Notes: generated by a model not told the origin, from the letters alone. Positions 52,869 through 62,308 are shown, counted from the stretch's first letter. The stretch: 64,000 nucleotides of DNA from Solirubrobacter phytolaccae (GCF_027587195.1 NZ_JAPDDP010000029.1:1-64000); one strand, 5' to 3'. Numbers and translations: made by a program.

Positions 52869-53503
52869 CGCGGCGCCGGCGCGCGACCGTGCTGCTCGCG
52901 CTCGCACTCGTCCTTGGCGCGCTGTCCGCGACGCACATGTCGCGGCGCGAGGCCGCGCTGGAGGCGCAACTCGGGCCGCTCACCGAGGTGGTGGTCGCGC
53001 GCACGGACCTGCCGGCCGGGCGCACGCTGCAGCTTGCCGACCTCGGGGTGCGAGCGCTGCCCGCCCGGTACGCGCCCGCCGGGGAGCCGGTGTTCGCCGC
53101 CGCGTTGGCGGGGCGCAAGCTGGCGGTGCCCGTCGTCGCGGGTGGCGCGGTCACGGCCGAGTTGATCGCGCGCGATCCCGAGGAGCCACCGGTCAAGCGG
53201 GGGGAGCGGGCGGTCGACGTCGTCGCGTCCGGCAACGTCACGGCCGGCGCGCGCGTGGACGTCGTGGTCACGACGGACAAGCAGACGCGGCTCGCGCTGC
53301 AGGCGGTCGAGGTGCTCGCGGCCAAGCCGGCGGCGGCGAAGGAGGGCGGCGGCCCGCGCGTCGCGGCGACGCTGCGCGTGCCCGTCACCGACGCGGTCTA
53401 CCTCGTCGCGGCGCAGGAGTACGCGCGCGACGTGCGGCTGCTCGCGCGCATCCCCGGCGACGAGCGCACGGTCGACGCGCTCACGGTCGGCGACGGGCTC
53501 TGA
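52865..53503 (+). CDS. cpaB: Flp pilus assembly protein CpaB (SAF domain)
   Basis: 212 residues from GTG overlapping the kinase stop. One N-terminal membrane helix (ATVLLALALVLGALSATHM) precedes a SAF domain (TEVVVARTDLPAGRTLQLADLGVRALP, VVAGGAVTAELIARD) and a second beta domain (RAVDVVASGNVTAGARVDVVV). CpaB/RcpC anchors and aligns the Tad (Flp) pilus secretin or inner complex. tadA-tadB-tadC lie 5.4 kb downstream, so the pilus genes are split by unrelated genes. Confidence 0.8.
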   Translation: MTRRRRATVLLALALVLGALSATHMSRREAALEAQLGPLTEVVVARTDLPAGRTLQLADLGVRALPARYAPAGEPVFAAALAGRKLAVPVVAGGAVTAELIARDPEEPPVKRGERAVDVVASGNVTAGARVDVVVTTDKQTRLALQAVEVLAAKPAAAKEGGGPRVAATLRVPVTDAVYLVAAQEYARDVRLLARIPGDERTVDALTVGDGL

Positions 53504-53554
53504 CGGCACGCGCTCGTGCAGCGCGCGGCCGCCACTTGCATAGGGTTCAGGGCG

Positions 53555-54160
53555 ATGGAGATTCGCACCGAGGCCGAGCTGGTCGAGCGGGCCCGTGACC
53601 TGATCGCCCGGGGTGGGCGCCAGATCCTGGGCATCGCGGGGCCGCCCGGGGGCGGGAAGTCGACGGTCGCGCGCGCGGTCGTCGCCGCGCTCGGCGAGCA
53701 GGCGCGGCTCGTGCCGATGGACGGCTTCCACCTTGCGCAGCCCGAGCTGGTGCGGCTCGGGAGAAGAGACCGGATGGGCGCGCCGGACACGTTCGACTCC
53801 GCCGGCTACGCCGCGCTGCTGCAGCGCCTGCGCGGTGACGAGCCGGTCGTCTACGCGCCCGAGTTCCGGCGCGAGATCGAGGAGCCGATCGCGGGCTCGA
53901 TCGCCGTTCCGCGCAAGACCCCGCTCGTCGTCACCGAGGGGAACTACCTGCTGCTGTGGCCGGACATCAAGCCGCTGCTCGACGAGTGCTGGTACGTCGA
54001 GACCGACGAGGAGCTGCGCGTGCAGCGGCTCATCCAGCGCCACATCCAGTACGGCAAGACGCCCGAGTACGCGCGCGCCTGGGTCCTGCGCAGCGACGAG
54101 CGCAACGCGGAGGCCGTGGCGAAGACCGCCGAGCGCGCCGACGTGCTCGTCAGACTTTGA
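53555..54160 (+). CDS. P-loop kinase of the uridine kinase/PanK/FrcK family
   Basis: 201 residues from ATG 53555 with TAGGGT 8 nt upstream. Walker [10 protein letters not shown] (29-37), then [31 protein letters not shown], a hallmark of the nucleoside/sugar kinase group (FrcK, YggC). EGNYLLLW and [19 protein letters not shown] complete the fold. Substrate could be a sugar or nucleoside. Its 3' end overlaps the convergent SDR gene by 11 bp. Confidence 0.82.
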   Translation: MEIRTEAELVERARDLIARGGRQILGIAGPPGGGKSTVARAVVAALGEQARLVPMDGFHLAQPELVRLGRRDRMGAPDTFDSAGYAALLQRLRGDEPVVYAPEFRREIEEPIAGSIAVPRKTPLVVTEGNYLLLWPDIKPLLDECWYVETDEELRVQRLIQRHIQYGKTPEYARAWVLRSDERNAEAVAKTAERADVLVRL

Positions 54161-54872
54161 GCTCCTGCAGGGTGTTGCCGCCGTCGACCACGATCGACTG
54201 GCCGGTGACGTAGGACGCGCCCGGCGAGGCCAGGAACGCGACGACCTCCGCCACCTCGTCCGGCCGGCCCGGCCGCCCGGCCGGCGTGTTCGCGCCGGCG
54301 CGCAGCTCCTCCTCGGTGGATGAGCCGGTCGCGATCCAGCCCGGCGCGACGCTGTTGGCCGTGATCCCGCGCGGCCCGAGCTCGAGCGCGAGCGCGCGGG
54401 TGAGCCCGTCCACGCCCGCCTTCGCGGCGCCGTACGCCGCCGAGTAGAGCAGCGCCACGTACGGCCCGGTGACCGACGAGACGTTCACGATTCGCCCGCC
54501 CGCGGTCATCTTCGGGGCGACGAGCCGGCAGAGGCGGAACGTCGTGTGCAGGTTGATGTCGATCCCGCGCAGCCACTCGGGCTCGCTCAGCTCCGTGAAC
54601 AGCCGGTCCGGCGCGTCGATGCCCGTCTGGACCATGCCGGCGTTGTTGACGAGCACGTCGACGTCTCCCGCTTCCGCGACGACGCGCTCCGCGTCCTCCC
54701 AGCGGGTGAGGTCGGCGACGACGCCGCGCGCGCCCAGCTCCTGCGCCCGTTCCAAGATCCGCTCGGTCGTGGAGGTGATCGTGACCTCCGCACCACGCTC
54801 GATCAGCACTCGCGCGATCGCGAACCCGATCCCGTCGGGGCTACCGGCGCCGGTCACTAGAGCACGTCGCAC
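54150..54872 (-). CDS. Short-chain dehydrogenase/reductase
   Basis: 240 residues from GTG 54872 with GGAGG upstream. Cofactor motif [16 protein letters not shown], catalytic Ser in NVSSVTG and YxxxK (YSAAYGAAK), and the C-terminal PEEVAEVV-type [28 protein letters not shown]. The classical SDR fold, likely NADPH- or NADH-dependent; substrate unknown. The start lies inside the end of the fusion-protein gene, so both are in one transcript. Longer upstream frames are shadows of that gene. Confidence 0.88.
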   Translation of the reverse strand: MRRALVTGAGSPDGIGFAIARVLIERGAEVTITSTTERILERAQELGARGVVADLTRWEDAERVVAEAGDVDVLVNNAGMVQTGIDAPDRLFTELSEPEWLRGIDINLHTTFRLCRLVAPKMTAGGRIVNVSSVTGPYVALLYSAAYGAAKAGVDGLTRALALELGPRGITANSVAPGWIATGSSTEEELRAGANTPAGRPGRPDEVAEVVAFLASPGASYVTGQSIVVDGGNTLQELKV

Positions 54873-57421
54873 AGGGCCTCCAGGAAGCGGTCGCAGTCGT
54901 CGGCGCTCAGTGGGAGCGGCGGCTTGATCTTCAGCACGTCCTCGTTCGGGCCGTCGGTCGAGATCAGGATCCCGCGCGCCTTCAGCCCTTCCTTCACGCG
55001 TGCGGCCTCCGCGCGCGAGGACAGCTCGACGCCGAGGAACAGCCCGTGCCCGCGGGCGTCGACCACGTTCAACCCGCGCAGCCCGTCGAGCAGCCGCGTG
55101 CCCATCGCCAGCGCGTGCGCCTGCAGCCGCTCGTCCTCGATCACGTCCAGCACCGCGAGCCCGATCTCCGCGCTGACCGGGTTGCCGCCGAACGTGTTGA
55201 AGTACTCCATGCCGGTCAGGAACGACGCGGCGACCTCGGGCGTCGTGACCACCGCGCCGAGCGGATGGCCGTTGCCGATCGGCTTGCCCAAGGTCACGAT
55301 GTCCGGCACGACGCCGCCGAGCTCGAACGCCCAGAAGTGCTCGCCCACACGGCCGAACCCGGTCTGCACCTCGTCCGCGACGCACAGCCCGCCCGCCGCG
55401 CGGACGGCCTCGAAGGCGGCGCTCAAGTAGCCGGGCGGGGGGACGACCTGGCCCGCGCAACCGAGGATCGGCTCCGCGAAGAACGCCGCGGGCCGGTCGA
55501 CCGCGGGCAGCTCCCACAGCGGCGTCACCCGCGCGCGCTCCGGCGGCGCCTTGTACGGGCTCAGGCCGATCGTTGAGGTCAAGTGCCCGTGGTAGGCGTG
55601 GTCGAGCACGTGCACCTCGTCGCGACCCGTGTGCGCGCGGGCGAGCCGCAGCGCGAGGTCGTTCGCCTCCGAGCCGCTGTTGACGAAGAAGCAGACGTGC
55701 AGCGGGTCCGGGAACGTCGCGGCGAGCCGGCGCGCGTAGTCGACGACCGAGGCGTGCAGGTAGCGCGTGTTCGTGTTCAGGACCGCCATCTGCCGCGCGC
55801 CCGCCTCGACCACGCGCGGGTGGCAGTGGCCGACGTGCGCGACGTTGTTGACGAGGTCCAGGAACGCGCGGCCATCGGCGTCGTAGAGATAGGCGCCCTC
55901 GCCGCGGACGATGTGCAGCGGCTCGCTGTAAGCCAGCGAGAGCGCCCGGCTCATCGCCGTCCGCCGGCGCTCGGCGATGTCCGGCCGGGCCGCCCGCGCC
56001 GAGGTCCCGTTCGGAAGCCCGAGCAGCAGGTTCGGATCCGGGCAGACGCTGCGGAACAGGTCGGCCTCCTCGGGCAGCGCGACGCCGTCGAGGTTCCCGA
56101 CGAGGTCGGTGAACAGCTGCAGGTGCAGGTGCGGCTCCCAGCCGCCGTTGACCTCCGCCGTGCCGAGCCGGGCGATCACGTCGCCCTGCTTGACCTCCCC
56201 GGTGGCGAGGCTGTCGGGGTCCAGATGCCCGTGCAGCGTCCAGAAGTCGCCGTGGCGGACGACCAGCAGCCCGCCGTAGTCGCCGAGCTGGTTGCGGTTC
56301 TCGCGCCGCTCGACCACGCCGTCCAGCGGCGCGTACACGGGCGCGCCCGCCGGCGCGAAGATGTCCACGGCCATGTGGCGCGTGCGCCAGCGCCCGTCCG
56401 GGGTCTGGAACTCGGGGGCCGTGTAGATCGCGCGCTGCTCGTCGTAGCGACCGATCGCGAGGCCGTCGACGGGCGGCATCCCGGCGCTCAGATCCAGCAC
56501 GGGCGCGTTCGCCAGGTCGCCGTCCATCACGGGATGCGCGTCGGCGAGCAGCAGCCGCTGGCGGACCGCCCGCGCGTTCGGGCTCGCCTCGTAGCCGCAG
56601 GCGTCGCGGAAGCGGAAGTGCGCGAGTTGCGGGTCCTCGTGCTGCAGGCGCTCCAGCAGGTCCCGGATGCCGGCCTGGCTCACGAGCAGGTACTCGTTGT
56701 CCGGCTGCTCGGCGAACTGCTTGTCCGCCATCGCGACGCTCATCCGCAGCCGCGCGAGCATCAGCTCGAACAGGACCGCGAGCTCCTCGACGCTGAGCGG
56801 CGTGACCTCGTGGTACCCGCGCACGAGCGGCACGACCGCGCGCGCCGGGTCCGCGCAGCCCTGCATCGCGTACGCGCCCGCGATCGCGAGCCCGCACACG
56901 CGAGCGGTGTACACCACGTCGCCGAAGTCGATCAGCCCGGTGACGTCACCGTCGGGTCCGACCAGGATGTTGTGCTCGTTCGCGTCGTTGTGGATGACCT
57001 GGTGGGGGAGGTGGTCGAGCCCGTCGTACGCGTGCTTGAGGTCCCACCGGTGCGGCCGGTGCATGTTCGGATGGGTGAAGTCCGCGAGCGCGCGATCCAC
57101 CCGCGCGACCGTCCGCCCGAGCGACGCCATGTCGCCGGGCGTCTCCGCCCACGGCGAGCCCTCGAGCCAGCTCAGCAGCCGCACCGTGTAGCCGTTCGAG
57201 GCGGCCGTCGGACCCACGAGCCGCGGCACGGCGGGCTCCTCACGCAGATGCTCGAGCACGGCGTCCTCGAGCGCGAGGTCGGCCGCATCCTTGTGCAGCT
57301 TGAGCACGTAGCGCGCGCCGTCCGCGGACAGCGCGAAGTTCAGGTCGTGCTCGCCCGGGAGCGGCCGGGCGGTCGCGTCGAGCCCGTACAGCTCACGGGC
57401 GATCTGCAGCGGATCGGTCAT
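54857..57421 (-). CDS. Three-domain fusion: APH kinase, M23 peptidase, class III aminotransferase
   Basis: 854 residues from the ATG at 57421. The N-terminal ~320 residues are an aminoglycoside-phosphotransferase-like kinase ([29 protein letters not shown]). The middle (about 370-520) is an M23/LytM-like domain with [14 protein letters not shown] and WEPHLHLQL. The last ~320 residues are a class III PLP aminotransferase with [30 protein letters not shown] and a PLP Lys in [17 protein letters not shown]. Such fusions occur in several bacteria; a combined kinase and transaminase or phospholyase on an amino-alcohol or amine substrate is plausible. The zinc site of the middle domain may be structural. 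Confidence 0.8.
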   Translation of the reverse strand: MTDPLQIARELYGLDATARPLPGEHDLNFALSADGARYVLKLHKDAADLALEDAVLEHLREEPAVPRLVGPTAASNGYTVRLLSWLEGSPWAETPGDMASLGRTVARVDRALADFTHPNMHRPHRWDLKHAYDGLDHLPHQVIHNDANEHNILVGPDGDVTGLIDFGDVVYTARVCGLAIAGAYAMQGCADPARAVVPLVRGYHEVTPLSVEELAVLFELMLARLRMSVAMADKQFAEQPDNEYLLVSQAGIRDLLERLQHEDPQLAHFRFRDACGYEASPNARAVRQRLLLADAHPVMDGDLANAPVLDLSAGMPPVDGLAIGRYDEQRAIYTAPEFQTPDGRWRTRHMAVDIFAPAGAPVYAPLDGVVERRENRNQLGDYGGLLVVRHGDFWTLHGHLDPDSLATGEVKQGDVIARLGTAEVNGGWEPHLHLQLFTDLVGNLDGVALPEEADLFRSVCPDPNLLLGLPNGTSARAARPDIAERRRTAMSRALSLAYSEPLHIVRGEGAYLYDADGRAFLDLVNNVAHVGHCHPRVVEAGARQMAVLNTNTRYLHASVVDYARRLAATFPDPLHVCFFVNSGSEANDLALRLARAHTGRDEVHVLDHAYHGHLTSTIGLSPYKAPPERARVTPLWELPAVDRPAAFFAEPILGCAGQVVPPPGYLSAAFEAVRAAGGLCVADEVQTGFGRVGEHFWAFELGGVVPDIVTLGKPIGNGHPLGAVVTTPEVAASFLTGMEYFNTFGGNPVSAEIGLAVLDVIEDERLQAHALAMGTRLLDGLRGLNVVDARGHGLFLGVELSSRAEAARVKEGLKARGILISTDGPNEDVLKIKPPLPLSADDCDRFLEALCDVL

Positions 57422-58529
57422 CGAGACCGTCGAGCCTATCCGCGAGCAGGCGGCGTTCGGCGTCAGGCGGGTCGAGCGCGAGCGCGCGGCGGTAGGCCGC
57501 GGCCGCTTCGGTGGGACGGTCGAGGCGGCGCAGGAGCTCCGCGCGCGTGGAGTGCAGGTAGCGGTAGTGCTCCAGCTCGAGGGCGTCGACGATCGCGAGG
57601 GCCGCGGGCACGTCCCCGGCCTCGGCGATGGCGACGGCACGGTTGAGCTCGACCACCGGCGAGTGGGGGAGGCGCGCGTAGAGGTCCGCGACGCGCGGCC
57701 AGTCGATGGGCGCCTCACACTGCAGGGAGGCGATCTCCGCCTGGATTGCGTACGGGCCACGGCCGCGCCGCAGGACCTTGCGGCCCCGCTCGAGCTGGTC
57801 GTGATCCCACTTGGTGCGGTCCTGGTCGGCGAGCAGCACGAGCTCGCCGTCGTCGAAGCGGGCAGCGCGGCGCGCGTCGTGGATCAGGATCAGGGCGAGC
57901 AGGCCGTGGACCTCGCCCTCGTCGGGCATCAGCGCCGCGAGGACCGACGCGAGTGAGATGGCCTGGTCGGCGAGGTCGCCCCGGCCGCTGTAGCCCTCGT
58001 TGAAGATCAGGTACAGGACGGCGAGGACCGCGTGCAGGCGCTCGGTCAGCAGGTGGTCGGGCGGGACCGCGAACGGGATGCCGGCGTCGCGGATCTTGGT
58101 CTTCGCGCGCGTGAGCCGGCGCTTCATCGTCTCGGGCGCGACGAGGAAGGCGCGGGCGATCTCCTCGGTGGTCAGCCCGCCGAGCGCACGCAGCGTGAGC
58201 GCGACCTGGGCCTCGGTCGGCAGCGCCGGGTGGCAACAGGTGAAGATCAGCTCGAGGCGCTCGTCGGGGAAGTCCGAGGTCTCGGTGGGCGATGGTGGGT
58301 CGATCATCGGGTGCGCTTGCTCGCGGCGGATGCGGTCGATCGCGCGGCGCTTCGCGGTGGTCGTCAGCCAGGCGGCGGGGTTGGTCGGCACGCCGTCGCG
58401 GGGCCAGCGTTCCGCGGCGATCGCGAACGCCTCCTGCGCGGCTTCCTCGGCACGGTCGAAGTCGCCGAGGAAGCCGACGAGCGAGGCCACGACGCGACCC
58501 CACTCCGCACGGAAGACCGCGTCGATCAG
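57393..58529 (-). CDS. ECF sigma factor (SigJ/ECF42-like) with C-terminal DUF6596 domain
   Basis: About 378 residues from a CTG start that overlaps the DGPF-gene stop (CTGA); GTG 58490 gives 365 residues but would cut off part of region 2. Sigma2: [47 protein letters not shown]; sigma4: [38 protein letters not shown] long C-terminal TPR-like domain ([46 protein letters not shown]) characterises this group. Target genes unknown. It overlaps the start of the fusion gene by 29 bp. Confidence 0.88.
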   Translation of the reverse strand: MIDAVFRAEWGRVVASLVGFLGDFDRAEEAAQEAFAIAAERWPRDGVPTNPAAWLTTTAKRRAIDRIRREQAHPMIDPPSPTETSDFPDERLELIFTCCHPALPTEAQVALTLRALGGLTTEEIARAFLVAPETMKRRLTRAKTKIRDAGIPFAVPPDHLLTERLHAVLAVLYLIFNEGYSGRGDLADQAISLASVLAALMPDEGEVHGLLALILIHDARRAARFDDGELVLLADQDRTKWDHDQLERGRKVLRRGRGPYAIQAEIASLQCEAPIDWPRVADLYARLPHSPVVELNRAVAIAEAGDVPAALAIVDALELEHYRYLHSTRAELLRRLDRPTEAAAAYRRALALDPPDAERRLLADRLDGLDDRSAADRP

Positions 58530-58858
58530 CGCTCGTACTCCACGATCGGCCGGACCTCCACCGCGCCGCCGAAGCGCTGCGCGGGAATGCGCTTGGCGAT
58601 CTCCAGCGCCCCGTCGAGGTCGTCCGCCTCGATCAGGAAGAAGCCGCCGAAGATCTCCTTCGTGTCGGCGAACGGGCCGTCGGTCACGAGGTCGTCGCGG
58701 ACGACGGTCGCGGTCTCGACCGGCTTCAGGTGCGCGCCGCTCTTCACCCGGCCGTCGTCGTACATCGCCATGTACTCGGCGGTGATGGCCTGGCGCTCCG
58801 CGGGCGACTTGCCCTCATGCGCGCCGGGGTTCTCGTAGATCAGGAGTGCGTATCTCAT
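58526..58858 (-). CDS. YCII-related DGPF-domain protein
   Basis: 110 residues from the ATG at 58858. The sequence [51 protein letters not shown] and [11 protein letters not shown] is typical of DGPF proteins, ferredoxin-like folds of the YCII group. These accompany ECF42-type sigma factors, and may be sensors or cofactors of them. The stop overlaps the sigma start (CTGA). Confidence 0.88.
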   Translation of the reverse strand: MRYALLIYENPGAHEGKSPAERQAITAEYMAMYDDGRVKSGAHLKPVETATVVRDDLVTDGPFADTKEIFGGFFLIEADDLDGALEIAKRIPAQRFGGAVEVRPIVEYER

Positions 58859-58906
58859 GTCATGTCGACGAACGGGTCGGGCGTTTGGGGACAGCGGTGG
58901 GGGAGA

Positions 58907-58934
58907 AGTTTCGCTCGCCGGGCCTAGAGAGGGC
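58907..58934 (+). promoter_or_regulatory. Shared leader motif before tadA
   Basis: AGTTTCG (58907-58913), 9 nt, then CCTAGAGAGGGC directly before ATG 58935. Same order and spacing as at 48297-48325, with the last 20 nt identical. A related, weaker version (GAACTTC, GGCCT at the same distances) precedes the kinase at 52029. Confidence 0.5.
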
Positions 58935-60188
58935 ATGGACCCACTCGAAGCACTCGCCGGAGACCTGCGCGAACGGCTGCTCGCGGGCGCCGGCGCGGGG
59001 GAGGAGGACCTGCCGGGGCGCATCCGTTCGCTGGTCGATCGCGAGGCGGGCGTGCTCAGCGAGGAGCGGCGCGGCGAGCTCGCGGCGCGGATCGCCCAAC
59101 GCGCCTTCGGGCTCGGGCCGCTCGAGCCGCTGCTGGCCGACCCCGCCGTCGACGAGATCATGGTGAGCGGGGTCGCGCCCGTGTGGGTGGAGCGGCGTGG
59201 CCGGCTCGAGAGCACGGGCGTGCGGTTCGAGCGCGAGAGCGACCTGCGCGACGCGATCGAGCGCATCCTGGCGCCGCTGGGCCGGCGCGCGGACGAGGCG
59301 GAGCCGTTGTGCGACGCCCGCTTGCCGGACGGGTCGCGCGTGAACGTGGTGCTGCCGCCGCTCGCGCTGGACGGTCCGGCCTTGACGATCCGCCGCTTTC
59401 GGAGGCACGGGCTGACGCCGGACGACTTGGTGGAGAACGGCACGCTCGGCCGGCCGCTGCTCGACTTCCTCGCGCGCGCTGTGCGGGCGCGCGCGAGCGT
59501 GTTGGTGTGCGGCGGCACCGGGTCCGGCAAGACGACCACGCTGAACGTCCTGTCGAGCTTCGTCGGCGAGGCCGAGCGCGTGGTGACGATCGAGGACGCC
59601 GCCGAGCTGCGGCTCCGCCAGCCGCACGTGGTCCGGCTCGAGGCACGTCCGCCCAACCTGGAGGGCCGCGGCGAGGTCACGATCCGGCGTCTGGTGAGGA
59701 ACGCGCTACGGATGCGGCCGGACCGGATCATCGTCGGCGAGGTCCGTGGTCCCGAGGCCTTGGATCTGCTCACGGCCTTGTCCACCGGCCACGACGGCTC
59801 CTTGAGCACCGTGCACGCGGGCTCGCCGACCGAAGCGCTCCGCCGCATCGAGGTCCTCGCCCTCATGTCCGACGTCGGCCTGCCGCACGCCGCGATCCGC
59901 GAGCAGATCGCCGACGCCTTCGACCTCGTCGTCTGCCAGGCCCGCACCGCCGACGGCACGCGCCGGATCGTCTCTGTCGCCGAGGTCGTGCGCGTCGCGG
60001 CGGGCCCGGCGGCGCGTGAGCTCTACGCGTGGCGGGACGGTGCCCCGCGCTGGCGAGCGGCGCTGACGGACGAGCTCGCCGCGCGGCTCGAGATCGCGGG
60101 TGGCCCGCGGGACGGGTCGGGCGACCCGGCGGCGCGGCCGGGTGCGCTCGCCACGGCGGACGGACCGCCCTCGCCCGGGGCGGCGTGA
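58935..60188 (+). CDS. tadA: Tad/Flp pilus assembly ATPase TadA (CpaF)
   Basis: 417 residues from ATG 58935. N-terminal helical domain, then the secretion ATPase: Walker A GGTGSGKT (193-200), IEDAAELRL, Walker B IIVGEVRG and the His box STGHDGSLSTVHA. CpaF/TadA powers pilus extension and retraction at the cytoplasmic membrane. A Pro/Gly-rich C-terminal tail of 40 residues is unusual. Followed one base later by tadB. Confidence 0.92.
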   Translation: MDPLEALAGDLRERLLAGAGAGEEDLPGRIRSLVDREAGVLSEERRGELAARIAQRAFGLGPLEPLLADPAVDEIMVSGVAPVWVERRGRLESTGVRFERESDLRDAIERILAPLGRRADEAEPLCDARLPDGSRVNVVLPPLALDGPALTIRRFRRHGLTPDDLVENGTLGRPLLDFLARAVRARASVLVCGGTGSGKTTTLNVLSSFVGEAERVVTIEDAAELRLRQPHVVRLEARPPNLEGRGEVTIRRLVRNALRMRPDRIIVGEVRGPEALDLLTALSTGHDGSLSTVHAGSPTEALRRIEVLALMSDVGLPHAAIREQIADAFDLVVCQARTADGTRRIVSVAEVVRVAAGPAARELYAWRDGAPRWRAALTDELAARLEIAGGPRDGSGDPAARPGALATADGPPSPGAA

Positions 60189-60189
60189 C

Positions 60190-61035
60190 GTGGCGGTCGC
60201 CCTCGCGTTTCTCGCCGCGGTCACCGCCGTCGTCGGTGTGTGGGAGCTGCTCGCCGCGGTCGAGCGGACGCGGGTCGTCGGGACGGTCGCGCACGCGCTC
60301 GCGCCGCTCGTCCGGGCCGGCACCGAGGGCGCGAGCCCGACCTCTCAGGAGCGCCGCCGGCTCGGCGTGCTGGCGGCGGTCGCGCTCGCGGCGGCGGGAT
60401 GGCTGCTCGGCGGGCTCGCCCTGGGGGTGCTCGCGGGTGTCGCGGGACCGGCGATCGCGGCCGCGCTGGTCACCGCGCGCCGGCGACGGTTCCGTGCCGC
60501 GCTCGCGCAGGCCGCGCCCGCCGTCGCCCGCGCGCTGGCGGATGCACTCGCCGCGGGGCACTCGGTGCGCGGCGCGTTCGGCGTCGTGGCCGCCGGCATC
60601 CCGGGCGCGGCCGGTCACGAGCTCGCGGCCGCGGCCCGGGCGCTCGACCTCGGCGCGCCGACCGAAGCCGTGCTCGAACGCCTACGCCGTCGCGCGAGCG
60701 CGCCCGCGTGGGACGCGATCGTCGCCGGCGTCCTGCTCCAGCGCGAGGCGGGCGGCGACCTCCCGGCGCTGCTGCGCGACCTGGCCGCCGCCGTCGAGAC
60801 CTCGGCCCGCCAGGAACGGGACGCGATCGCCGCCACCGCCCAGGCCCGGTTCACCGCGCGGATCGTGCTCGTCCTGCCGATCGGCGCCGCCGTCCTCGGC
60901 GAGCTCGCGCGGCCGGGCCTGCTCGCCGGCCTGATCGCGAACCCGGTCTCCGCCTTCCTGACGGGCTTCGGCCTCGTCCTGCAGCTCGTCGCCCTTCTGG
61001 CCGTGTCCCGCCTGACCCGGAGCGTGACCCGATGA
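60190..61035 (+). CDS. tadB: Tad pilus inner-membrane platform protein TadB
   Basis: 281 residues from GTG, one base after the tadA stop. Membrane segments lie at the N-terminus, around residues 60-95 and at the C-terminus; the cytoplasmic T2SSF-like domain includes FRAALAQAAPAVARALADALAAGHSVRGAF. It pairs with TadC to form the platform on which TadA works. No pilin gene is seen nearby. It overlaps the start of the 47-codon ORF. Confidence 0.88.
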   Translation: MAVALAFLAAVTAVVGVWELLAAVERTRVVGTVAHALAPLVRAGTEGASPTSQERRRLGVLAAVALAAAGWLLGGLALGVLAGVAGPAIAAALVTARRRRFRAALAQAAPAVARALADALAAGHSVRGAFGVVAAGIPGAAGHELAAAARALDLGAPTEAVLERLRRRASAPAWDAIVAGVLLQREAGGDLPALLRDLAAAVETSARQERDAIAATAQARFTARIVLVLPIGAAVLGELARPGLLAGLIANPVSAFLTGFGLVLQLVALLAVSRLTRSVTR

Positions 61036-61175
61036 CCACGGTGGGACGCCGTGGCGCGCGCGGGGGAGGCCCGGCGCGCGCGCCCGGGGAAAGGGCCGCC
61101 GGTGCGGAGGGGCGCGGTGGGGCGACAGGGGACGGGCGAGCCGGGCCCGCCGCGCACGCGGTGGCGCGGTCGTGA
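61032..61175 (+). CDS. Possible 47-residue bridging ORF between tadB and tadC
   Basis: ATG overlaps the tadB stop (ATGA) and its stop overlaps the tadC start (GTGA). The peptide is Gly/Ala/Arg-rich (MTTVGRRGARGGGPARAPGE) with no recognisable fold. It may exist mainly to carry ribosomes from tadB to tadC. It could also be a chance frame, as GC-rich DNA easily stays open. Confidence 0.3.
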   Translation: MTTVGRRGARGGGPARAPGERAAGAEGRGGATGDGRAGPAAHAVARS

Positions 61176-61987
61176 GCCTCGCCACGCTCCTCGCCGGCGC
61201 CGCGGGCGCGCTCGCCGCTGCGGGCGTCGCCGAGCTCGTCGCGACCCGCGTGCCCAAACCGCGGCGACGGCGCGGTGCGCTCCTCCGCGCGATCGCCACG
61301 CTCGGCGCCCGCGTGGGGATGCGCGCGTCATCGGGCCTCGCGAGGCGGATCGCCGCCGCCGGGCTCGAGCGCGGCCTGAGCGAGGTCGTCGCGCTCCAAG
61401 CCGGGCTCGCGATCCTCGCCGGCCTGCTCGCGCTGCCGCTCGCGACCGCCGCGCCCGGACGGCTCGGGCCGGCGATCCTCGTCCTCGCGCCGCTCGCCGG
61501 CTACCTCACGCCCGAGCTCGGCCTGCGACGTCGCGCGCAGGCCCGCGGCAAGCAGATCGAAGCCGAGCTCCCGGACGTGCTGGACCTGCTGCGGGTCGCG
61601 ATCGCCGCCGGCCTGGCTCCTCGTCGGGCGCTGCAGGAGGTCGGCCGCCGGCATCCCGGACTGCTGGCGAGGGAGCTCACGCGCCTGACCGCGCGCGCGA
61701 ACCTCGGCGAGCCCGTCGACCACGCGCTGTCCCACTTCGAGGCGCGGTGCCCGTCCCACACCGTCCCACCGTTCGTCGCCGCGCTCCGCCGGGCCGAGCG
61801 CCACGGCACCCCACTTCAGCCCACACTCCACGCTCAGGCCGCCGAAGCGCGGTCCCGACGCGCCGCGCAGCGCGCCGAACAAGCCGCCAAAGCCGCGCCG
61901 AAGATCCAGCTCGTGGTCGCGCTGCTGCTGGTTCCGGCCGTCCTGCTGTTGATCGCGGCGGCGATGGCGCCCGCCATCGGCGCGTAG
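61172..61987 (+). CDS. tadC: Tad pilus inner-membrane platform protein TadC
   Basis: 271 residues from GTG. N-terminal membrane helix, second hydrophobic block (LQAGLAILAGLLALPLATAA and ILVLAPLAGYL), T2SSF-like domain (IEAELPDVLDLLRVAIAAGLAPRRALQEVGRRHPG) and a C-terminal hairpin. It partners TadB. The last gene of the tad unit; the usual pilin (flp) and TadE-like genes are not in the window. Confidence 0.87.
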   Translation: MSLATLLAGAAGALAAAGVAELVATRVPKPRRRRGALLRAIATLGARVGMRASSGLARRIAAAGLERGLSEVVALQAGLAILAGLLALPLATAAPGRLGPAILVLAPLAGYLTPELGLRRRAQARGKQIEAELPDVLDLLRVAIAAGLAPRRALQEVGRRHPGLLARELTRLTARANLGEPVDHALSHFEARCPSHTVPPFVAALRRAERHGTPLQPTLHAQAAEARSRRAAQRAEQAAKAAPKIQLVVALLLVPAVLLLIAAAMAPAIGA

Positions 61988-62114
61988 CTCCCGATTCCTC
62001 CCACTCCGCCCCACGGAGGGCCCCACAACGCCCCCCAAAGCGCAAATCCGCGTGCAAACGCAAGCCTTGCAGCGACCGCTGCAGCTTTGGCCGTTTTGCA
62101 CGGCATCTTGAAAT

Positions 62115-62137
62115 CCCTGCAAAGTGCGGGCTTTTTT
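62115..62137 (+). terminator. Intrinsic terminator of the tad operon
   Basis: CCC (62115-62117), bulged T, GC, loop AAAGT, GC, GGG (62128-62130), C then TTTTTT (62132-62137). This is the clearest T-run terminator in the window, about 130 bp after tadC. Confidence 0.6.
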
Positions 62138-62154
62138 GGCATCAACCACGAAAA

Positions 62155-62201
62155 GTGGGACGCTGTGCGGGTTCCGTGTTGCAGAGTGGGGCGAAGTGGG
62201 G
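62155..62201 (+). promoter_or_regulatory. MraZ-binding boxes
   Basis: GTGGGA (62155-62160), GTGGGG (62186-62191) and GTGGGG (62196-62201). The last two are exactly 10 bp apart (one helical turn), the spacing at which MraZ rings bind direct TGGGN-type repeats to autoregulate the division cluster. Confidence 0.72.
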
Positions 62202-62308
62202 TACTTTGAATCAGCGAAGCCGTTCCCGGGTGGCGGGGCTCCTCCCACTCCGCCACCCGGGATCGACTGACCTGCTTCCTCCCGCTTCGCGACGACTCAC
62301 CATGCGCC

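Larger units (their letters stand above)
61988..62308 (+). promoter_or_regulatory. Intergenic region with terminators and mraZ promoter
   Basis: 321 bp with no gene. An inverted repeat (GCAGCG-AC-CGCTGC with flanking AAGC/GCTT, about 62062-62088) and a bulged hairpin followed by six T (62115-62137) probably end the tad transcript. Beyond them lie the MraZ boxes. GC content is lower here than in the genes. Confidence 0.6.

Noticed and set aside
55583-57646. 687-codon open frame on the plus strand
   Set aside because: Opposite the APH-M23-aminotransferase gene; low-complexity Val/Arg/Ala translation without motifs.
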